Below, piece by piece: positions 56,201 through 64,000 of a DNA stretch of 64,000 bases. The stretch's first letter is position 1; each line of letters opens with the position of its first letter. The stretch lies in contig NC_040016.1 in NCBI RefSeq assembly GCF_000972845.2, forward strand, positions 26,765,629 to 26,829,628, given 5' to 3'. The notes below the pieces were generated by a model. It was not told where the DNA came from. It did not search any database and was given only the letters and a program-made list of their open reading frames with translations. The stretch comes from Larimichthys crocea (Eukaryota > Chordata > Actinopteri > Sciaenidae). The translations under genes and the position numbers were made by a program.

Positions 56201-56806
56201 GGGAGATGTGACTGCATCTTCAACCAATACCGTGCCTGACTAGGCATAACCCTTACTGTGTAGTAAATATACTCTGACAGCCGGATGACAAACTCTGCGC
56301 TCTATTTTGAAAGAGTTTGGAGTCTAAAGTTAGCAGACACCAACAGATAGACAGGCAGACTCCAGCTGTGAGTTGGCCTACTGAACTAAATCTTCTGTTT
56401 GCAGGAAATGGAAGAAAAATAAATGTCTGGATCTGTGGAGGAGGGTGGAGGAAGCTCCTGAACATGAGTGTCTGCTGTCAATAATGAACGAGTGCAGAGC
56501 ACACACGTTAAAAAGAAACTAGTTTTTCATATTAAAAACTTGGATTTAGTGTTGACGGCTATAAATATGCAGTGATCTCCCTCTACTGGTTGAAACTCGG
56601 CTATTACAACTGAATTTCACTGTTGGCTGATCTGTGGCAGTTTTCTTTACTGAGCACCCCTGACGCCCCGTCCCCTCATAAAACACCAGCGTCTCCTGAC
56701 TCCACAGACTGTGATCTGCTGCGTAGCCCCTAGTCTTAGCTAACATGACAGAACACGTAACGTAACCACAAAGGAAACTTCTCAGAAACCTCAGGTAATG
56801 TTGGTA

Positions 56807-56984
56807 AGATGTCCCTGCAGGGACATCACGGAGACTACGTCCAGGTTTTAGACAGTCTGTGGGGACGTCACAGAGACTACGTCCAGGTTTTAGACAGTCT
56901 GTGGGGACGTCACGGAGACTATGTCCAGGTTTTAGACAGTCTGTGGGGACGTCACGGAGACTACGTCCAGGTTTTAGACAGTCT
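56807..56984 (-). repeat. 42-bp minisatellite, about 4 units
   Basis: Minus-orientation units end about 20 bases before the transposase remnant at 57006. Confidence 0.92.
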
Positions 56985-57005
56985 TACTTTGTATTACATT
57001 GAAAG

Positions 57006-58060
57006 GATGTAAACGAATCGAAGATCTGGCCAATGATATCAAAGAACAACTGGGACAACGTGTGGAGTCCTGGGAGCCTTTTCAATCGCAGTGAATTAAA
57101 GCACAGACGTTTCCGATACAACGAAATTGCTGATTTTCATCCGAACAGTCACGGAGAACTTTGAAATAGGCGCGGAGCTGATAAGCTTGGAGAGTATCAA
57201 AGACAGAACAGGAGGAGTCGACATTTGTGATGCTGTGTGTCGCAGTCTCCATGCATACAATGTGAAGCTGCCGTCTACGGTCGGTGTCACAACAGATGGA
57301 GCAATGGCAACGGTCGGGAGAAAGACAGGTGCCGTGTTGCTGCCAACAACAGAGGTGAGAAACTAATCAAATATCCAAGAAGTCCTCGCTGCTCAAACGC
57401 TTGAAATGCAACAAGTCATGGACATTGTTGTGAAGACCAGAGGTTTGAATCACCGCGAGTTCAAGACTTTTCTGGAGCAATCAGAGGCAGATTTTGGTGA
57501 CGCCATACACAGAGGAAAGAAATAAGAGAGTTCATGGAGTCAAAAGGACGAGATGTGACACAGTTAAGTGACACTAAATGGCTCCGTGACCTAGCGCTCC
57601 TTATTGACCTGAATACTGAAGACACAGATGGGCGCCACGTTTTACGTCACCAGTGTTCAGACAAGATTCATAACCTCATAAAAAAGCTCAGAGAGGAATT
57701 CGACCACGGCTTCTCTGACTTCAGGGACCACGAGAAGTCATTCAACCTCTTCCAAAATCCTTTCTCATGTGTCCCCGAGGACGAGCAGAAATGCAGTTTG
57801 AGCTCATCGAGGCCGGAGCAGCATATCGTGACAAGAACCTCATCGAGTTCTACAAAGGACTTTCTCCATCCAGTTATCCTGCACTCCGCCAACATGCTGT
57901 CAGAATGATCTCTACATTTGTGAGAAGACCTTCTCCACCATCAACAAATCCAAGATGGAGCCGCAGGTGGCACAGTGTGTGTGAAACCGATGCAGGATGA
58001 CTTCAACAGTGAGAGGCAGAAGGGATTCGAACACACGGCAGAAATGTAGAACCGAATTGA
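57006..58060 (+). pseudogene. hAT-type transposase remnant (GTF2IRD2-like)
   Basis: Frames on the plus strand show KRIEDLANDIKEQLGQRVES, LLIFIRTVTENFEIGAELIS, GVTTDGAMATVGRKTGAV, LNHREFKTFLEQSEADFGD, IREFMESKGRDVTQLSD, HNLIKKLREEFDHGFSDFRD and, in another frame, AEMQFELIEAGAAYRDKNL and KTFSTINKSK. This is the order of the hAT-derived transposase found in GTF2IRD2-like and related fish proteins. Stop codons and at least three frame changes break it, and the N-terminal zinc finger is missing. It is a dead transposon copy and not a host gene. Confidence 0.7.
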
Positions 58061-58133
58061 CGCTGGTCACGTCAGTGCAGGGCGACTTTCTTTAGCCCGA
58101 ATCCACAAACTTTAAATTATGAATGACTGAGTA

Positions 58134-59060
58134 TTGATTCATAATGCATTCGTCCTCAGGTGGCCTCGTATGTTCATGAGGAAAAGTTCATCAGGATCTC
58201 AGGAATCAGGAGGGAACACCCCTCAGGGCACGGTGCTCTCCCCCTTCCTCTTCACCCTCTACACCACCCACTGCCACATCCAGAAGTTCTCTGATGACAC
58301 AGCCGTCGTTGGATGTGTTTCTGAGGGATCAAGCTGGAATACAGGACGGTCATCAGAGACTTTGTCAGCTGGAGTGAGCTCAACCAGCTTCAGCTGAACA
58401 CCTGCAAGACCAAGGAGATGATCGTCGACTTCAGGAGGAGAACATCTCCCTTCCAACCAGTGAACATCCAGGGATCGGACATAGAGGTGGTGCAGAGCTA
58501 CAGATTCCTGGTGTTCACCTCAACAACAAACTGGACTGATGACACCCATGCTCTCTACAAGAAGGGCCAGAGTCGCCTCCACCTGCTGAGCAGACGAAGT
58601 CCTTCAGAGTGTGCAGGGCTCTCCTCAGGACCTTCTCTGACTCTGTGGTGGCCTCAGCCTCCTTCATGCCGTGGTCTGCTGGAGAGGAGCAGACTCAACA
58701 GACTGATCAGGAGAGCCAGCTCTGTCCTGGACTCTGGACTCCACAGAGGAGGTGGAGGAGAGGAGGAAGTTAGCTCAGCTGACCTCCATCATGGACAACA
58801 CCTCTCACCCTCTACATGACACTGTTGGTCTCTGAGCAGCTCCATCAGCAGCAGACTGCTACACCCACGGTGTAAGAAGGAGGTTCAGCAGGTCCTTCAT
58901 CCAACACAACACCTGCACCACCTGCTCATGGTGTAGTCTCTGTCTTTCAACACCACCACTGCTCACCATGGCTTTTATAATACACTTATTTATTTTTTAT
59001 CTGTATTTATTTCTCCATCCGACCATGTGCAGTATTACTTCTATCTTCCCAGCTTTAGTG
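58134..59060 (+). mobile_element. LINE 3' part with reverse-transcriptase C-terminus
   Basis: Frames show GNTPQGTVLSPFLFTLYT, IQKFSDDTAVVGCVSEGS (YADD-type box as FSDD), LNTCKTKEMIVDFRRRTSP, DDTHALYKKGQSRLHLLSRR and RLNRLIRRASSVLDS. A short tail and AT-rich 3' end run to about 59060. Frame changes and a deletion between the RT motifs show it is dead. It belongs to the same non-LTR group as many fish L2/Rex-like elements. Confidence 0.75.
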
Positions 59061-59097
59061 TTAGTTAGCTAGTTTAGTTTCTTATTTGCTGAAGCAC

Positions 59098-59230
59098 TTT
59101 GTTTCTGTTGTTCTTTGGTCTGTTGTTCTTTGGTCTGTTGTTCTTTGTTTCTGTTGTTGTTTGGTCTGTTGTTCTTTGTTTCTGTTGTTCTTTGGTCTGT
59201 TGTTCTTTGGTCTGTTGTTCTTTGTTTCTG
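59098..59230 (+). repeat. 15-bp tandem repeat
   Basis: Units ttctttggtctgttg and ttctttgtttctgttg alternate about nine times, directly after the LINE end. Open frames of 190 residues run through it on both strands and are not genes. Confidence 0.88.
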
Positions 59231-59234
59231 AACT

Positions 59235-59751
59235 TCTGTCGTGCATCCCACCTCGCTGCTGACAGACAGACGAACCTCCTCAGTGTGTCGCTGCACTCTT
59301 TCATCACATTCTGGAGAAATAACACCCAGAGCCTCCTGCAGCTGCAGCGCTCCCTGTGCTGGCAGAGCGCAACTGCAACAACATCCATCACCTCCTCCTC
59401 CATCTCTCCATCTCTCTCTCTCCGTCCCTCCCCCTTCTCCTCCTCAGTGATACCCGAGCGGACCGACCGACCAACCTGCGCCCGCGCTGCCTGTAGCCAG
59501 GCTTCCCCAGCTGTTCCGCCGCGCCTCAGTGAGTCTGCGCAATGGGCTCCCGTCAAGTGGAGGAGACCAATCGCGCTCCAGCTCAGAGAGACAGAGAGAG
59601 ACAGCACAGGAGGAGGAGGAGCAGGAGGAGCAGTGAGAGCGGAGGGGATGAAGCAGGAGCACACGGGCTGACTCCTCCGGTAAACAAGCGAGCAACACGA
59701 GCCTGGAAATCACCGGCGGACAGCGGAGGGGGGGATTTCGGGGACACGGCC
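59235..59751 (+). promoter_or_regulatory. Promoter / 5' leader of the MT-MMP gene
   Basis: GC content climbs from about 59240 with CpGs (gagcggaccgaccgaccaac, gcgcccgcgctgcctg) and purine-rich blocks. An in-frame ATG at 59542 would add 70 residues with Arg-rich, low-complexity content. I prefer ATG 59752, which has a strong context (gccATGg). Confidence 0.45.
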
Positions 59752-59904
59752 ATGGCGACGGGAGGAGGTGGAGGAGGAGGAGGTGGAGGAGCGAGGCGGA
59801 GGAGGAAAACGGGGCTCCCGGGATTGTGCTGGAAAACCTGCTACTTTCCCATTTTGTTCTGGGTCGTCTCGGTGTGCGGGGAGGAGAAGACGCTGATCGT
59901 GGAG
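59752..59904 (+). CDS. mmp24: Membrane-type matrix metalloproteinase, first coding exon (probably MMP24), partial
   Basis: The 51-residue exon reads MATGGGGG..., then ARRRRKTGLPGL, then a hydrophobic signal TCYFPILFWVVSVCG, then EEKTLIVE, and splices at a good donor (gtggag/gtaggc) in phase 0. The end resembles human MMP16 (VCGTEQYFNVE before VWLQKYGYL), where the propeptide starts. MT-MMPs are cell-surface zinc proteases that cut matrix proteins and activate pro-MMP2. The propeptide, catalytic and hemopexin exons lie outside the window. Placing it as MMP24 rests on gene order (human FAM83C-EIF6-MMP24). A run of ten Gly is coded by a GGA/GGT tract that could vary in length. Confidence 0.6.
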
Positions 59905-59927
59905 GTAGGCGGTGCGCGCGCGCGCAC

Positions 59928-59973
59928 ACACACACACACACACGGAAAGTGTGAGGCATGTGAGCGGTGTGTG

Positions 59974-60004
<31 letters not shown>
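59928..60004. repeat. CA then TG microsatellites at the start of intron 1
   Basis: (CA)n at about 59925-59942 and (TG)n at about 59968-60004 face each other about 25 bases after the donor. Confidence 0.9.
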
Positions 60005-60009
60005 TTATC

Positions 60010-60540
60010 TCCACCCTAACGTTCCCTGGATGCACAGGAATGAACACCTCCACCTGTACGCACGCAGCTCGTGCGCTCTGGCTGTTTTTGTTCCCGCCCT
60101 CCCCGTGAGCAGAGACAGGTGAATGAAACACGCACGAGCTGTTGACGTGAATTCATTAGCAGCAGATCAACAAGCAGAGGCGCGCGCGCCCCGGTGAGCG
60201 GCTCTCTTTTGTTTCCGGACGGCGCGCGCGCGCTGCATTCACCAAATATAAACAAACGTGGCTTTAATTGGCACATCACGAGCTCCTCCGCGAGGTCAGA
60301 TAATCATCCATCACGCGCTGCTAATTACGGGTTTTTTCGTGTCTCGTGCGCACACTGCACAAACATGGAGGGTTAAAAACGCACCGACGTGCACGCGCGA
60401 AACGCTTGTCCATAAGGAGCTCTCAGGTTATCAATAAAGAGGCATCAGCATGCAGAGCGCCTCAGAGTGAACAAAGCGCCTCCACATTCAGCCTCCACCC
60501 GCTCCAAATATAGCCTGCTCCATAATTTATGGAAACGGCA
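60010..60540 (+). other. Intron 1, CpG-rich part
   Basis: CpG-rich blocks (gcgcgcgcccc at 60181, ggcgcgcgcgcgctgc at 60221) suggest the promoter CpG island extends into the intron. No exon was seen. Confidence 0.45.
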
Positions 60541-60544
60541 GCTG

Positions 60545-60652
60545 AGACGGAGGAGGAGAAGAGATGGAGAAGAAGAGACAGAGGAGGAGAAGAGACAGAG
60601 GAGGAGAAGAGATGGAGGAGAAGAAGAGATGGAGGAGAAGAAGAGATGGAGC
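60545..60652 (+). repeat. Polypurine tandem repeat
   Basis: Units ggaggagaagagatggagaa and gaggaggagaagagacagag give about 105 almost unbroken purines with a few C and T, in the first intron. Confidence 0.9.
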
Positions 60653-60659
60653 CGCTCAC

Positions 60660-63600
60660 AGGTTCAACTTCTTTGTCCGTGAACCGATGATCTGTCGTCA
60701 TCACGCCGTCGCTTTGTTGCTGCCTGATGTTTGTGCGAGTGACACTTTGACTGAAGACAAAGGAAGCGCCTGTGGCTGAGCCCGGCATGGTTCGGCCCAG
60801 CCGAGCCGAGCTGAGCCGTGCTCACTGTTGAAACCATCCCGAACACGTCGGGTTAACGTGGCCGCACACAGTTTTTCTGAAACGGTCAACGTGTTCGAGC
60901 AAAAGAATGATTTCATGTAGAGAACACACACAGTGTGTGTAGAGAAAGATGTTCACAGTTAACGGATCATTTTTATCCAGCAGCTGAAAACCTGAAGCTG
61001 TAAAACAAAGAAAACATTCTCCTGACGTGTCAGAACTCAGAGTGGACTCAGGGTCCTCGTGATCCGATCGGCTTCTTGAGTCTTTTCAGGTGCAAAGTGG
61101 ATTAAATATTTATTTCTTTATGTTGAAATGAGTTCCCGTCTCTGAAGCAAACAAAAGATATCATGTGATGTTTTCCACAGAGCTGCCCAACCAATCAGAA
61201 CGCTCTCTCAGCTTCAGGTTTTCAGGGTTTCTTTGTGTGCGCGGTGGAGCCACGTGGACCGTCTGAGACGCGTTCAGGTGTTGGAAAGAGTTCTGCTGGT
61301 TTGCAGCTCGTCCATTTCAGACACGACTGATCTGAAGCTCGTCAAACTTTGCAAACATGCCGAGATGTTCCGGCAGCTCCGCGGTGGAGATCTGCTGACT
61401 CTGGACATGCCTTCATGTTTTCAGCTTCACTCGGTTGGTGGACGTCATGTGACAGGATGAGCTGTGATGGTGGGACGTAATGAGGTCCACAGTTCAAAGT
61501 TTGTTTCTTCAGAGAGTCACAAACCGCTAAACGTGTTAGGAGGTTTTGTAAAGCTCGCTTCAGGAGTCGTGGGTGGCTGTTAAGACTGATCGGACATTTA
61601 CTGTCAGCACCAGTCCAATCCGAAGCGTTAAATCTGTCTGAATTAATAAGAAACAAGTCGTAAAGTGAAGAGTGATCCGTCAGATATAGATGCTAACATT
61701 TGAACGTATACTTGATCCGTTACACGCTTTACTAACCGATGTGTTCGGTCTTTACTAACCGATGTGTTCGGTCTTTAATAACCGATGTGTTCGGTATTTA
61801 CTAACCGATGTGTTCGGTCTACATGTTATACAGACTCGTCACAGTTAGTGTGTTCAGGATACAGTGCTGGCTGCTGTGCATTAACAATAAATCAAATATT
61901 GTTGGTGGTAAAAAATCTCAATCATCTGACTATTTAGTTTTTCCTTCAGCGAGCTCTGCACAGCTGATCCATCAGCAGTCACGCTCAGAAACATTATACG
62001 CCGCCCGGCCGGCTCGCCGTCAGGTCGGTCGTGGCGGTGTCACAGAAACACTCGGGTTTCTCAGCCTGTAATCACAGAGGAGCAGCTCAGGAGCGAGTCC
62101 GGCACAGATGGTGGGTTATCAGACGAGGAGGAGGCGTTCAGCTCTTGACTCACCGCTCCCAGCAACTGTTTACGCTGTAGGTCAGATTTCTGCGGTTCGA
62201 ATATTTCAGGTTAGCCGGTTCAGACATCTGTTGTTTGTGTCATTACACGTAGATTCAGTCGATGTTGATCGTCCTGATGCTGATCAGTGATCAATCGGTT
62301 CATTGATTGGTTGACCGGTAACGAAGGACAGTGTCTGTAGATCACACAGCACTTTGGTTAATGAGGTTAATCTTAAATGTACAAATGTCCTGATGCTGTA
62401 TGATTTTTATTTTGTCCTCAGTGTCCAGGCGGTTGATCTGAGCCTGTTGGACACTGAAGCATGTGGAACAGAAACAATGAGCCAACAAAGCTGAAGAACA
62501 ACGAGCAGAGCAGCTTCTAACAAACATTTGCTGCTGTTCTCGTGTTCATCAGTATTTGTTGATCTGAAGCTGGATTTAAAAAAAAAATCACCTGACCCAC
62601 GTTTACTCAAAGACCACAGATGCATAAAGGTCTAAAGGTCACCACTTAACACGGTCACTGGTTTACCTGAAACACCAGTACATACACAGTTACACACAAA
62701 CCAGCAAACCGCTGAGCCCGGTCAGCGCTCAGCTCTGGTTCTGGCACGACGTGTGTTGTGTCGCTGTGTCACAGACCAACTCTTTATTTCTTGTTCAGCA
62801 CCGCGTAGACTCAGGCAGGTCACGTACACGAAGGCAACGTAAAGGAACAAATATAGAGGCGAGTGGACGTGACGCAGAAACGGAGGACTCGGAGCGGCCG
62901 AGCCGAAAGTTCAGACCGAGAAGAGGGATCGTAACAGACCACAACTAAGACTCGTGATTTTTAAAATAAATGATTTATTCATCAGACGGCAGAGATCACA
63001 ATAACGACACATAACTGATGCATGTAATGATTTTATGTAACAGCTTGAGTTGATCTGACCTGAACACCGTCTAAGAATTCAAACTGTTCTTCAGAAGTCG
63101 TCTTTGTCCTCGACTCGCTGCATGCAAACAGACAATGCTCCCATCAAACGCATCATGACAACTCCTCTGATTCACAGCTGCGAGCGTGCGGGGAAGTGTG
63201 CGTGGGCAGGCGGCGGAGACAATAGGAGGAGGGAAGTGAAGGCAGACAAATAAAGACGGAGAGACAACAATGAGGACGTCCATCAATAAAGATGGCAGAG
63301 TGTTCTGAACACGCAGCAGGTGGAGATCATAAAAATAGACGTGAGCGTGAAGTCCGGGCTCCGGTAACGTGCTCGCTTCACTCCGAAATCAGGACAAAGC
63401 TTAAAACTACGAGTAACAGCCGTGAGTTCACAGCCGCCTACACGCTCGGCTCGGATAAGTGCAGCATCGCTGGCTCATTTAGCTCATTTCTCTGGTGTAA
63501 TGTCGTGTTTACAACTCCCCAGGGAGCAGCTCCTCGAGGGAGGGAAGGAGCACAGAGAGGTTTTCATCCCGTAAAACTAAAATCAACTCATATCTGACAT

Positions 63601-63870
63601 TCATATTCATCACGGCGCTGACTTTTTACTGTCGTGTTGGCAAGTCCTCAAACTCAGAAAAAGTCCTCAGACTCTCGGAAGAGAAAATATACCGGCTTCA
63701 TCAAATCCAGCCATCATATCAAATCCAGCCATAAAACTCAACACCGTGATCAAAATCTGACTTTCTGCAGAGCAAACTGTTTTATTATTATTATTATTGC
63801 TGCAATAAAGTCGGATGAGTTGCTCCATCACGCTGAAGCAGTCTGAGCGATGTCTGTTCTGCAGCAATAT
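60660..63870 (+). other. Intron 1 of the MT-MMP gene, nothing firmly recognised
   Basis: Three or four copies of tactaaccgatgtgttcggt lie at about 61730-61820 (tandem, 27 bases). A minus-strand relic of the cagctccggttctggcacga family is at about 62730-62752. No exon was seen. Confidence 0.45.
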
Positions 63871-63879
63871 TTATGTTGA

Positions 63880-63960
63880 CTCAGTAAACTGCTGCCAACT
63901 GTAGCTGCTGTTAGCTCTGTTAGCTCAGTTCGTTAGCCGGGCTGTGAGCGCCGGGTACCT
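63880..63960 (+). repeat. Dispersed repeat family, 5' fragment
   Basis: agtaaactgctgccaactgt, agctgctgttagctctgtta and gctgtgagcgccggg match 43080-43170 in order. Confidence 0.6.
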
Positions 63961-64000
63961 CAGGTGTAAAAGGTTTTTAGACCGTCACATTTTAGCTCAT

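Noticed and set aside
59074..59671. Overlapping 190-196 residue frames on both strands
   Set aside because: They run through a 15-bp tandem repeat and GC-rich leader sequence. The supported exon is 59752-59904 in another context.

Overview
The window looks like teleost fish genomic DNA, probably percomorph. Its vertebrate genes have short GT-AG exons, there are many CA/TG microsatellites and minisatellites, and the transposon fragments are typical of fish: L2-like LINEs, tRNA-derived SINEs, hAT-like and Tigger-like DNA elements, Ty3/gypsy. Every identification comes from reading the sequence and from remembered family motifs. No alignment was run.

Layout. 1-10.9 kb holds no gene I recognise, only repeats, including a 22-bp minisatellite (6.6-7.5 kb) and a 42-bp minisatellite (7.55-8.14 kb). 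11.17-18.64 kb, plus strand: a complete nine-exon gene for UQCC1, a mitochondrial complex III assembly factor. 18.7-26.4 kb: intergenic DNA full of repeats. 26.52-36.77 kb, plus strand: a complete five-exon FAM83C gene. 36.8-45.2 kb: mostly repeats and AT-rich DNA. 45.2-54.6 kb: two near-identical TRIM E3 ligase genes about 7.5 kb apart. The first is broken by many small indels and the second is intact. Between them lie an assembly gap (47616-47645), a minus-strand LTR, a noisy 37-bp minisatellite, an L2 fragment and a gypsy remnant with its LTR. 55-59 kb: RT and hAT transposase remnants. 59.75-59.90 kb: a first coding exon that I read as a membrane-type matrix metalloproteinase, probably mmp24. 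Its first intron fills the rest of the window.

UQCC1, FAM83C and MMP24 are neighbours on human 20q11.22, so the window appears to be the fish counterpart of that block. EIF6, which lies between FAM83C and MMP24 in human, was not seen here. The three genes do not form a pathway: UQCC1 acts in mitochondria, FAM83C is a CK1-binding scaffold, and MT-MMPs are cell-surface proteases. Their proximity is conserved synteny.

The most unusual content is repeat architecture. A 42-bp minisatellite unit occurs at about thirteen places in both orientations. One array forms a perfect 13-bp inverted repeat across the predicted splice acceptor of UQCC1 exon 2, and another is split by a TIR transposon. A 34-bp segment is inverted between the 5' regions of the two TRIM copies and is flanked by an inverted repeat. 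FAM83C exon 3 sits between complementary TG and AC tracts.
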